Below are positions 43,201 through 55,633 of a DNA stretch of 64,000 bases, piece after piece. The position numbers and the translations under genes are program-made. The stretch's first letter is position 1, and each line of letters opens with the position of its first letter. This DNA is from Malus domestica (lineage: Eukaryota; Streptophyta; Magnoliopsida; Rosales; Rosaceae): NCBI RefSeq assembly GCF_042453785.1, contig NC_091663.1, forward strand, positions 20,730,501 to 20,794,500. The letters are read 5' to 3'. The notes under the pieces were generated by a model, which saw only the letters and a list, made by a program, of their open reading frames with translations, did not search any database and was not told where the DNA came from.

Positions 43201-46120
43201 TGAATTTGGTTGAATACCATGAGCCATTATAGAGTTACATAGGCAACCAATGTAAGAATTTTGAGGAAAATAGGAGAGCGTTTATCTTATTTAATTATAT
43301 AAACCCAACAATTGGTAGAACTTCTAGTTACCAAGAACAAGATATAGTTGCAAAACAAAAGAAAAACGCTAAAGCTAATGAAAGATAAATTTAACGCAAC
43401 AAAAAAATTTTAGATACTATGAACCTGATTTGCGAGCTTTAGAAATTTCTTCCATAGCATCAATGCTCATCACATGAACTACATAGAGGGGAGTATTCAC
43501 AAAACCTGCTAGTCGAATTGCTCGAGCAGTTGCCTCTCCTTCCAGCTACATGGGCAATTATATTGAATCAAACACATACCATGTGCTATTAATTTACTTG
43601 GAAATAACTATTAGATAACTAAAAGAACCACATAAATAGGAAGAACAAATTTACCAAATGAATTGCAATTAATATGACATCAGCATAAAAGGATACAATT
43701 TCATATTCATTACCTAGAAGAACCAGTATTTAGACAATAACTACTACGCGTGCAGCTGAAAAGGGATTATATAGAAGTACATATCTTGTTATAGTCTTTC
43801 AAAGATAGAAAGACCCTCAAACAAAATCCTTTACACAAAAGTTAAACCCGATAGCATGAAAACAGCAGGAATGTATGGCAGGCAGATTGTTGAACTATAA
43901 GCTTAATAAAATTGTACGTTTATGTTGCCACAAGGCCATGCAGAAGCGGCACTAACTCTTAAAGCATGACTAATGTTCCATGTGAAAAGAGATGATGCAA
44001 AACTAACTAATATTTAAATTTGATAGAGCAAATTTCGTCTTATCCAAATTATGTTTGCATGAATAATTTATTTCTCTAATTACCACTGGGGGCCTTGAAA
44101 GAGCATGTCCCTCTGGACCAGTAATCCCAAGTTCTATCATTCTTCTCTGTCCTTCATATACAGCATCTCCATTTTCTGCATGCACCATGGCTAACGCACC
44201 AAGAGACTTACATTTTTTGAATCCTTCTAGCAGAAGCTCATCATTGACCATGAAGGACCCCTTGTAGGCCATGAAAAACTTGAAAGAGTTTATACCTGAG
44301 TATAGGATACGAATAATTATAGAAATACAGATAGATGTATTACATAAATAGCACAGTCGATAAATAAGCCCACTTAATAAAACCTGGAACTATAAGAACC
44401 TAACCTTTCTTCTTGACCATTATTTCCATTTCTTTTGAAGTATGTTCATCCCATTTTGTAATTGCCATATGGAAACCATAATCCATGCAGGACTCCCTAG
44501 ATTTTTTTTCATAAGCTTCCAACCCTGACAATAAACTTCCATTCACTGGTAAAACAAAGTCGATGTGCATAGTTGTTCCACCTGCTAATGCTGCCGCCTG
44601 ACCACTGAAGAAATCATCAATAGTTTCTGTACCCATGAATTCCATGCCTAGGTGGGTATGAGGATCAATGCCTCCTGTCAATATTAATCAACAAATAATT
44701 ATATTTAACATTCATGATTGGAGATGCTTTAATCTTATTACATAGGTGTAGTATGAAAACTGACCTGGCATGACAAACTTTCCAGTGGCATCAAGCACAG
44801 TAACATCATCACCAACCTGCCAATGGCATTTGAAAAGCAAAAACAGAGCAAAACAATGGCATCAAATCAAGTACAGCATAAAGAAAAGGAAAGAAAAAAA
44901 TAATCTGAAGAGTAAACAAAAGGACATAAAACACTCGGAGGCTTGGAGCATATGAAAAGTTATATACATACATAAGTTCTCCACGTGAGTCTGAGTACTA
45001 TGTAGATCACGTAATTACAGGCTGTTCATTTTAATTTGCAATCAATACGTCATTTTCTAGAATTGTAAGTGGAACAACTATATCTTGGATAATTTATAAT
45101 AACAACTACTTTCAGGATTTAATCTAAATTCTAGAGTTACTGAGGTCTGAGGTTGTTCTAGGAACAATTTCACAATTTATGATTTTTTTTTCTAGATGTT
45201 ATCAATTCTTTAGAGTTATGACATTGTATCTGAAAATAAGTTAAAATCAGCATTTATAATGTTCTCTCACACGCTACAGAAGAATGATTTGCATACAGCT
45301 CACATTTTTCACAAAAACGTCTATAGTATACATGGGAATGATTTAGTGCTTGCCCCTTATATGCACTCCTACACTAACAGTTCCTCCTATAATCACACTA
45401 ACTTATCCTACTTTATCGGCACGAAAATAAAACGGGAGCAAAGGATTCTATTGGTTCAGTAGTCCAGAACTAATAAAGGAACTAGCTGGAAACATGTTCA
45501 AAGGAATTGGTAAACCAACAGCCCATCCAAATTACAAAGCATCTCCACCAAACCTGAAAAATCCCAATATCCCAACTAAAAACAAAAAGATTTGAAAAAA
45601 AAAGAGATATTGGTGAAGATTGTTTTAGATTCAAGTTCAACCCTCAAAAAATGAAGTTCACAAAGTCAACGGGCTGCCAGCATAATTAACAACCAATGAA
45701 GTTCTTTCAATTTTGAAAAAAAATAACACTACAAATAAAGAAACAAAAAAAGACTGAAATATTATTATACCTTAATATTAGGCCTAACAGAAACAATGAT
45801 TCCACCCTCCACATAAACATCAGCAGCCTCCATCTCATGAGCGTTCACCACAATCCCGCCTTTGATCAACAGCTTCGTAGAAGACGATGAAGAAACCCCA
45901 CAGGTCGACGCACCATGTCCAATTCCAGCATCACAGAACTGAAACACGTTAAAATAACAAAGTAATCAAAACGACTGAGATTTTTCTTTTTAATTTTCTC
46001 GGGAACCAAACGGAAAGTGAATACCTGGTGGCTCGATTCGGAAATCGGAGAGAAGGAGAAAAGAAGGAGGATCAAAGACAACAGAGGGAAGATGCGTTGA
46101 GGACTGGAGCTGGAAGCCAT
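40203..46120 (-). CDS. PYD2: Dihydropyrimidinase, 13 exons, 538 aa
   Basis: Minus-strand exons: 46120-46025, 45938-45771, 44816-44765, 44674-44405, 44295-44084, 43545-43425, 42681-42594, 42509-42431, 42174-42087, 41986-41946, 41853-41801, 41669-41513, 40394-40203. All have GT-AG borders and the phases sum to 1617 nt (538 codons plus stop). The enzyme opens dihydrouracil and dihydrothymine rings in pyrimidine catabolism. Amidohydrolase metal ligands are all visible: HTH (H111, H113), the expected carboxylated Lys in FMAYK (K207), H234 (MVHAEN), H290 (YVVHVM) and D367 (GTDHC). The N-terminus has a hydrophobic segment ([15 protein letters not shown]) consistent with a signal peptide and endomembrane location. 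The size is close to the roughly 530 residues I recall for plant PYD2. No damage was seen, so the gene looks functional despite being flanked by transposons. Confidence 0.95.
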
Positions 46121-47948
46121 GGATCGAATACTACTCCTTCCTGGGAGAAGTCTGAAAATGCGGGACTGTGATCTCTTAAGTCTCTTTTTGGCTTTTTAGC
46201 GCCGTTTATACTTTTCACAGTGGAAAATGTCAACTAACTGCCCTTTGAATTATTATTACTCACCTTGAATTATTTCTCAACATGAAATTGACCCCTAAAT
46301 TAATTAATATTTTTGATAAATTTAACCCCAGAAGTATTTGAAATTAGACAATTAACCTCTTATGGTCGACAGAATTTCATCCACTTTTTTTACTTGGGTA
46401 ATAGTGCAGAGGGTCATTTCAAGTGGGGTAATAGTTCCTTCTCAATTCTTTTATGGTTAGGATCCGAACACATCAATTTTATACACATTTTGACAGCTAT
46501 TTTTTAGGGTTCATTTTGTAACGTTTTTCAATGGTCTGAACCGTTTATATTTTAGGTATTCCCTCAAAGATCATGTGTACCAAAAATCACATCAATCTGA
46601 AACCATATGACCGTTGGATTAAATTATACTCATTTTAGAGTTTCTTTGCAGAACCGTATTTGTGAATTTTCTTCCCTACAAATGAATATCATAATGGTTA
46701 TGAATTTGTCTAATATTTTCTAAGGATGATCTATGAATTATGTGAATTATAAATGGTTTGGATTGTTGAATAAAGTTACGAAGTAGGCCTTACAAGGTGG
46801 GTGTCACAATGTTTATCAAAAAGAGAGTGTTCCCGATCTTTTAACTCTTTATCTTATTAGATGTTGATTGTAAACATTATTTAGCTCATCATATGAGACA
46901 CAAATATAGTAAAATCATGTGATCTTCCTAACATTACTTTCATATATGGCAAGTTCTATAACAACCCGACCCCACTTATATTTTGAGTAAAAATATCATA
47001 TATTTCATTGAAAACGTTGATAAATAACTTTAATTAGTACATGTTTACTTATAGGAAAAAGAATTGGAATCGTACTTGAGTTTCATGCATTTATTAAAAT
47101 ATAAATACAAAAATCAATTTACATTCTAGCTGTACATACAGTAAAATGTTAGCTTTCCTTTAAAATTCATAATCTAATACCTAAAAATTAGGAATTAAAT
47201 TAAACTAAAGGCCAGTCCATTTGATTTTCTTTCCTTATTTTTTTTTTCTTCCTATGTTCCTCATTTCTATTAGGTAAACATATTGTTTTTGACATTTTTC
47301 TACACATATGAATGCAAGGTCATATGTTTAAACTAAAAGTCATATGTTCCTCATTTCTATTAGGCAAGATGGTGTCTAAGCTTGAAATGTACGAAGGTGA
47401 TGCTCGCTAGAGGATGGGTTTTGCAAATCCATGCAAACATAAAGGTCACTATAGTTTTTAGTTTGATTTTAGTGTGGATTTTAGGGTATGTCGTTATGTA
47501 GTCGATTTGTTTTGGTGACTCAAGTACATATGCATTTAGATCGGGTGATGGTGTGATTAGTCATTTGATTCATGGAATAGATGTATTTTTTTTAATTAAA
47601 CACTATAACATAATGCAAGATAACATACCCCAAATTAACAAGAGGTGTGTAAAAAGTAAAAAAGAATACGTAGATAACATAGCCCAATACAAAATCCAAA
47701 TATGACTATAAAAAACTAAAGTTGCGTCTTTAAAATACACGTTGCCTAAATATTATCTTGAAGCATACCCAAAAAAATAAAAGATACACAAAAAATCAAT
47801 CCTATCTGCAAATACATCTTCCAATGCCAAAACAAGAAGCTAGGCATTTACCATGAGCAATGTAGGTCTCAGTAAAAAATCTTTCCGAAGAAAACCACTT
47901 AAAACAAATCAATCTGATAGGAAAAAAAAAATGAGAGCCGCATTACTA
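46121..47948. other. Intergenic DNA upstream of PYD2
   Basis: The first few hundred bases should contain the PYD2 promoter. From about 46940 the sequence is AT-rich; a 27-base phrase (tatgttcctcatttctatta...) occurs twice, at about 47253 and 47343. No gene was recognised. Confidence 0.4.
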
Positions 47949-49811
47949 TCTACTAAAACTCAGTTCCCGTCCACTGTTCATCATGTGAGAGGGGTTACTT
48001 GTCATCAGCAGTGAACTCCTCAAGCTGCCCTCTCATTCCTTCCTTCCTGCTTCTTTTCTCCCTTGCTGCAAGAAAATGACCTTCCTACCCTCGAAGCCAG
48101 CGTTTTTTTTTTTCCAGTCGAATTGTCTCCAATCATCGCTTCGACTTCTCCTTTGGGCAGGTGTTTGGCCTTTTTGTTGCTTTTTCATTTTTGTCTCTCC
48201 CATTTCTCTTTGTGGTCATTTTCTACTGTTTCTTTCTTTCATAAACTGCCGTTGCTTTCTTTGGTTTGAGACTACGTTTTCTTTCCATTCACGCCCTTTT
48301 ATCTTCGTGCAGTTGGAGATTAAGAGGTTGTGTGTTGCTAAGAAACCATGGTTCGGTCGTGCTAGATCTTTTTGCTCCTGGGACGCATCGCGTTCGGTTT
48401 GGGAGGATCTCTTTTGCTGGGGGGACATATCGTTGCCTGCAAAATTTTGGGTGTTTTTTAACGTAACTCTTTGTATTTTTCTGTTTTCATTTTAGATGCA
48501 TGTATAGATTTTGTATTTGAATTTTTTTCCACATTTTTAACATTTTTTTAAAGGTTTGTGGGTTTCGATTTTGTTTTTTATTTTGGGGGATTCAAGTTTT
48601 AAATTTTTTTTTGTAGCTTTGGAAAACATTTGTGTTTAGCGTTGGAGAGACTATTTGCAGCTCGAGTGTTTCTGCGGTTAAGTGAAGATCATCTGTTGGG
48701 TGAGATCTGGATTTGAATTTTTTTAAAAATTTTTTTTTATGCAGAAGTTTATCTGCTCAACCATGGAAACCATTGGCCACAAACTACGTTTTATGTATTT
48801 TTTTTCATCGTTTCGTCTATAGTTAAGACTGTTGTTTTATTCATAACTTATTAGTTAAGGTTTGATTAAAGGGAAAGGGTGTGTGTGTTGTCTCCTCTGT
48901 TTTCAATCTGCTTATACCGTTCAGATTTATTCTTTGATTTTATTCTTAAAATGGAAGTTCTATTTCGTCTGTGTATGTGTATTTATAGCCAGCTTTTGTT
49001 AGTATTGTCTGTCGATCTTTAAATTTTGGTTTTCTTTTTTCATTTTTTGATTCCTTTTTTAGATGGTATGTTACGGTTTTGAAAAGAACATGATAAGTGT
49101 TTTTAGTTCATGAAAAAAAGGTGGTATAAATTAGCTGGGTAATTTGTCAATGTTTAAATTTTGGTTTTGTTTTTTTAATCTTTGGTTGTTTTTTTTAGAG
49201 ATTTTGTTATGTGTTTCAAAAGAAGATGAAGGGTGTCTTTGATTCTTCAGAAAAGGGGTAATGCAGTGAAGTCAGTCAATTATTTGGATAAATAAACTTC
49301 ATGCATTGCAGTGGGATAATTCAATTTTATGTTTATGTGTCTATGTATTTAAACTCAATGTTTATTACAATTATATTAAAATGGTTCAATGTTCTCAAGT
49401 TTTCCTAATATTAAAATTGCTTCCTATTTTTTTGTGGCAAGTTTTTCTAAATGATGAACATGAACATGTTGCCTGTGATAATTTCTGTGGTAAAAAAAAG
49501 TATGGTCTTCGTTATATTTTTTATGTTCATTGTTTTGTTCTTTTTAATTGTGAGTGCAATACATTTTCATAATTTAAGACTAAATTAACAAAGTTTATTC
49601 GATCAATGTTCATATAGCTTGTGAAGTAATTAAAGGACCTTAGTAGTTTAATTTGCTATCTGAATGTTTTTAATTGCTGAGAAAAAAATATTGCACTACA
49701 AATCATGTTATTATGCAATTCATGTGTGAAAATTTGTTCTTTGTTTAACTATTCGTTTTAACATTTTAATAATAATTATTGCTAAATTTGTATTTTATCT
49801 CATGAAGTTAA
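47949..49811 (+). other. Helitron 5' region and RPA leader
   Basis: T-rich sequence without a credible protein. It includes a purine-poor leader-like stretch at 48000-48480 and may hold the promoter and a long 5' UTR intron of the RPA-like gene. The frames at 48063-48495 show no domain. Confidence 0.4.
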
Positions 49812-50506
49812 ATGGATACCATATTTCTAACTCCCATTCAAGAATTGCAGCCATATAGAAGAGCTGCAAAGATCAAAGTTCGAATTTGTAGAATATGGAA
49901 ACCAGACATTCCAGGAATGGATGGAAAAAGTATGGGACTTCATTGTATATTAGTTCACAACAGGGTAAGAAATTTTTTTGCAATGGTTTTTATTATAGAT
50001 GATAAAAGTAATAAGCAATTGAACAAATTATTGTTTTCTTTGGTATGTTTATTTGGATATTTAGTTTTAATTTTTACTGTGTAATGCCGCGCTTAATGTT
50101 TGGTATTTACATGCGCAATCATGTGAGCCAAAATGTAATCTGCACTATCATTCGTTTGTTGATCACATTTGTGACCCATCTTTTTCTTTTTCCTTTTTTA
50201 TATGATGAATTGCAAAGCAAGATGCAATTGAAGTCTGCTCAATAGAAATGGACCATGAAGTCTTAGCGTCAAAAGTCCAAGCTGGGAATTGCTATGAGAT
50301 TACAAATTTTCGCATCAATAGAAGGAAAGGCGAATACATAGTGGTGCCAAATGATAGCCAAACTGTGTTCACGCACAAAACAGTTTTCAAGAGAATTACA
50401 AATGAGTTTCCACGCATTCTTCACCACAGATTTTTCTTACAAGACTACAATATGCTTTATCCTCGGTTGGATCGTGTTGATATACTGACAGGTAATACTA
50501 TATATT

Positions 50507-50512
<6 letters not shown>

Positions 50513-50540
<28 letters not shown>
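50513..50540. repeat. AT microsatellite in an RPA-like intron
   Basis: About 13 AT units just after the donor of the second exon-like piece. Confidence 0.8.
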
Positions 50541-50543
<3 letters not shown>

Positions 50544-52125
50544 GTAAAAACATTAGTGTTTGTGTCATTCAACAGTTTCTAATCATCTTATCACATTTGT
50601 TTGTTAAATTACAAGATGTGGTGGGTCATGTGAAAGGAATGCAACACTTAGAACCAAAATAGGTCAATGAAAGAGTTGTGCACAAATGTGACATCATGCT
50701 TGAAAATCTGAGGTAATTTTTTTCATTTAGTTTTCATTCTACCCACTTCGTAAAAAATTAAAATATCATCTAATAATTTTATGTCCTTTGATAATTATAT
50801 AATTGTTTAACTATGACTGCATATTTTGTCAGTCAAATTTTAAAAAAAAATCTTTTAATTGAGTGGTAAAATTCTTTTTCGAATTGGACTTTGATGAAGA
50901 AAAGAAGAGGCAAAACTTACACTGTAGGGAGATGTTGCAAAAAAATTTTCTTCTCTGTCACTAGAAGCTTTGTTCCCGCCAGTTATCACTGCTTTTACAA
51001 GTTTAAAAGTGCAGTTGTACTAGGGTATTTAATTTAACAAAATAATGATCAATTTTACATCCTTCTCTAATAAATTTATTATACAATTTGTCTTAAATGT
51101 TGTCATTTTATTTAATTTGAATATTGCTATTCTTTCATTACATAGATACACATGCATTGTTAATTACAACATTTGCTTATACTTGCATATGTTATCATAC
51201 GAGTTAATAAATTATCATTCCCTTTTGGTACAACTTTTTGAAAATTTGTAAAAACTAACTCAATTTGTATTACATTGAGGTATTTAAATTATATTGGTAG
51301 ATTTTTTATTTTTGTTAATTGTTTGTTTTCACTTTGATCGTTGTTTTCTTTGTATGCAGGCAGTGTTATCCTATACAGCACTGGACATTACAGAAATAAA
51401 CTCATACAAATCAGTGTGAGCATATTTAATGATGTTAAAACATACTGAATATGTGTTAAATATTTTTGGAATGCAAAATTTTTTGTTTCTGCAATATCAT
51501 CGAGATAAAATTACATATTAAATGTTGCAGGTTTTCGAGTTCAGCATATTCTCTCAGAATATTGCCCTCCTCTTCAAACGAAGTAAATGAAGTTGAAATC
51601 TTGCAGGCCGCGAAAAAAATGATAATTGATCAGTTGGGTTTTTTGGATCCAGATTTACACAAGGTATACAAATTGATCACATGTTATTTTCTTTGGCTAA
51701 AATTTTGTCATTGGATTCTCACATTTTTAACAAAACATATTTATTATGAACATCACTGATGCAAATGTTGGTTAAAATATTTTCTAGGATGATACATTTT
51801 TGTGTGAAGCATCTGTCAAACGCTTTGACACACATCACAACTAGTGGTATAGTGTTTGCCCAACCTGTGTCAAGCAAATGCATAAGGATCCAAGTGGATA
51901 GTTAACTTGCCACAAACACCCAAATCAAATTCCAACTCCTTGGTATTTTCTTCTTTGTCTTAAAGTAATGAGTTTGATTATTAATAGTTTCACTAATCCT
52001 TCACCTCTAAACTATATGTCCAGCAAATTTAGCACTTCACTTACTATGTAAAAAACATATATTTCCATTTAGCTCTAATTGTAATATCTTTCTAATTAAA
52101 TAAATCTATTATGAATAACTGTTTT

Positions 52126-55100
52126 TATGAAAACTCGTCCCAAATTTTACATTTTATTAATTTTAAAAGCGTGATTTTACGAAAATACCCTTAGAGGCGA
52201 GGGTATTGGCTTTCGTGGATCAGCATATAGTAAGGTGTATGAATTAATCCTTTAGCATTTTCCTGAAGTACTCGACATTACGGACTCATAGGTACAATCA
52301 GAAAAGGGTTTGGGGTTGCGGTTAAAGTTTTACGGAACTGTAAACTCGAGAAGTATTTTTGTTTTAGTCACTATTTATATATTTTCACATATTTTATAAT
52401 GTTTATAATTATTTTTCATTTTAGTTATTTGAACAGAGGAAGAAGAAAAGAAGGAAGAAGTGGGGGAATGGGGAGAAGAGAAGAAAGAGGGCCACTGCCC
52501 AATCAGAAAGAAGAGAGAGAGGGTGGACAAATGGGGAGAGGAGAGAAGAGAAGATGACCAACCAGAGAAGGGGGAAATGAGAGAAAGGAGAGAAGAAGAG
52601 GAGGAGAATCGCTGGGTTCACCATGACCCGTGCCCAACACGGCGGAAATGCATGAAATTCAGTGCTTTCTCCGGTCAAATTCCGACGAATTCCAACGACC
52701 TACTACTTGGGAACTCCTCATCAATCATTCCTCTTCGATTTCCTATACAAATTGGACAAGATTTGATCTTGATTTCTTGGCAAAAGCATCGGCGGCACCA
52801 TGGTGTTCTTGGTGGCAATCTGCCATTTCTGCAATGATTTCTCTCAATTGCCACCACAAATATACTTCCCTTCAGCCAAGAAACAATGCCCAATCATTGA
52901 TTGGAGCAGCGGAGTTGATTTGAGAACGAATCAAAGCACCCCCAAACCTAGGGTTCCGGCGGGTTTTCATGAAATTGAGGCTTTTCCAGGCCAAATTGGC
53001 CTTGGTCATAGGTATGAAAGTTACTCTACTCATTGAGACCTTCATTGTTGTAAATTTTGGTAATTTTTGAAAATAGTTGAATTTTTAGCGAGTCGGGGCG
53101 GCCAACCGCCACCCGCGGCAGCGCGTGGCCACGGGATCGTCGATGTTATCCTTAGGCTAAATTAGATATCTTGAGTTCAGTTTTGGCAATTTTATATAAT
53201 AGGTTGATCGTTTCGACCTAAACTTATTTGGGTACGTTACTTCGTAAAGATATGAATCGATGATCCGATCGTTGGATCGTCACCAAACTTTAATATGTTA
53301 TAGTACATAATATTTGAGGACCATAGAAACTTACGGATAAGAAATCCGACTTACGGACTTTCCCGAATTGGATTTGTAAGTTTATAAATTAAAATGTTGA
53401 CCGCCATTTGGTTTTGGCAGTTGGCGGAGATCCGACCATTGGATCGTAATGAAACCCTAGGATGTTGTTCTATAAGCATAATGTGGATCTTTGGAAGCAA
53501 CGGATCAAAAACCCGTGATGCAGATCTTCCAAATTTAATTACGTAGTGATGCGTTTTATGTAAATTATGTATTTTATCGATCAGAACTCTGAGATGTGAT
53601 TTGATAATTGATCATAGGCGAAGATGGTTCGTTATATCTTGATATGCATGCTAGGGAATCGTAGCGCGGACCTCAGGTGAGTGGGTCTTTTCCTTTCTAT
53701 CGTGTGTGTCTATATATATATATATATATAATTGACAATTCCATAGACGTTTATAAATTGAAGTGTTGCATAATTATTGTGAACTACAAATGGCTTGATC
53801 CTTGTTTAGGGTACGTGTGCAGTCTAACGAGACGTTAGACACAGCCATACAAGAAGTGAGACTAAACAATGAGGCAATAGTCTTGTGTAGGGAATTGAGT
53901 AATGTGAGGGACATTGGTAGAAAATGTAAGAGTCAACCTTACGACTTGGTGATTAGTTGTTGGTCATAAACCAATGTGTGAAGAATAAAAAATTTAAAGC
54001 AAGGAAACCTAAGTAATGATAGTTATTTAAACTAGTGTCTAGTTGGGCTTATCACTGATAATTATTCCTGAAAATAAATAGTTCGAGAATAGGGAGTTAC
54101 AACTTATGCATTTTTATGCCATATTATATATATACACATATATATTTATATATATAAGTATATATGTATATAATTGAAGATGCTATGGTTTATCTATATG
54201 TATATTACCTGCACATAATTATTGTGAACGCTTGAAGTGCAAAGGTAAACGCAGGACATCTAGGTGAGTTTAGGTAAGTTTATGGTATTAGTTGAAATGA
54301 TGGAGTTATGGCATGACTACATGCATGTTTTAGGCAACTCCGACACTGTCGTACGGGTTGCCCATGAATCGTACATGTTATGTTGAGATACATTGAGAGC
54401 TCATAAATTTGCACCCCAGTGTTAGTGCTCCCGCTCGTGGCCAGGGCACAGTCCTTCATGTGATGTTCACCCCCGCACCTTACGCTCACCTTGGATTTAA
54501 GGTAGGTGCACAGTCTTGTCGTATAAACCACTATAAGTGATTTCGACTCGTAGGTGACCCGCGATTATTCGCACAGCCTTCACGTGATCGTATCACTTGA
54601 GCGTATTTATTTACACCAGTCTTGTCATACATACCACTTTAGGTGGTTCCGACTCTTGTCCAGACATACTTATTGAGTTATGGATAAGTCGTACAAGTCA
54701 CTAGAGGTGACTCCGACTTATGAGCTAGCATATGTGATGAGATATGTGATGAGATATGTGATGAGCTAGCTTATGTGATGAGATATGGGATGAGCTAGCA
54801 TATGTGATGAAATATGTGATGAGCTAGCATATGTGATAAGTTAGCATATGTGATGAGATATGTGATGAGCTAGCATATGTGATGAGATACGTGATAAGAT
54901 AACATATGTGATGAAATACGTGATGAGCTAGCATATGTGTTGAAATACGTGATGAGCTAACATATGTAATGAAATATGTGATGAGCTAGCATATGTGATG
55001 AGATATGGATAAGTCGTATAGGTCACAAAAGGTGACTTTGACATATATGCTAGCGTTGATCTATGAGATATGGGTGCAGTCGTACAGGTCACCATATGTG

Positions 55101-55633
55101 ACTCCGACTTGCGTGCTAGTGTGCGTTATTAATCACATGATTATTGATATTGCTGATGAGATGTTGTGTTGTAACATAATTATGGATTTACAGTTGATAC
55201 ACTCTTGATTTCACATTGATACGTGGTATGATTGTTCTGGAAATTGTACAAGTGTTGTAGCAAGGGGTTATAATGTTTATATGGTTTCTATTAAAATTTT
55301 ATATCCAAGGCCACTCACTCTTGTTTTGTTTTCACCCTCCAGGTTTTATTAGCTATGCTTTCTTATCGTCGAAGATTCGTGGCGATTCCTAGTTGGAGAT
55401 TCTTTCGAGGGTATGATTCTTAATCCTCTACTGTACTTACTTATGCTCTAACATCACATGTGAAGTGGGTTCCTTCCTGTTCACCAGTGTACTCTGGTAC
55501 TTAGGCACTCTTAGGTTTAAATTTATTCACATTTTTCCACATCATCACACTTTATGGCTTCGTCACCTTCTAGGTGTTGGCCAACGTAGATCGATTCGGA
55601 GTCCTAGTGGACATTCCAAGTCGAGGTGTGTTA
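52126..55633 (+). repeat. 5' LTR of the LARD element
   Basis: About 3.5 kb. Contains a purine-rich block (52436-52620), a stretch with ordinary composition (52620-53040), an AT microsatellite (53711-53731), paired motifs such as 'gtcaccatatgtgac' and a minisatellite (54721-55000). Open frames such as 52460-52837 lie in low-complexity sequence and are not taken as genes. Confidence 0.85.
54721..55000 (+). repeat. GCTAGC minisatellite, LTR copy 1
   Basis: About ten units of roughly 28-30 bases built from 'gatgagctagcatatgtgat' and 'gagatatgtgat', with small changes. The same array sits at the equivalent place in the other LTR. Confidence 0.85.

Noticed and set aside
45259-45462. 67-codon plus-strand frame inside PYD2 intron 2
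   Set aside because: Antisense intronic frame in AT-rich DNA without domain or conserved features.
48063-48495. Overlapping hydrophobic open frames in the Helitron 5' region
   Set aside because: T-rich sequence yields Phe/Leu-rich frames by composition. No domain, no start context, and it lies upstream of the RPA exons.
52460-52837. 125-codon plus-strand frame rich in Glu, Lys and Arg
   Set aside because: It lies in a purine-rich block of an LTR, and the equivalent sequence in the other LTR does not keep the frame.
54721-55000. Regular short repeats that might look like a CRISPR-like array
   Set aside because: The units are contiguous variants with no unique spacers, lie in a retroelement LTR of a plant, and recur at 60441-60696.
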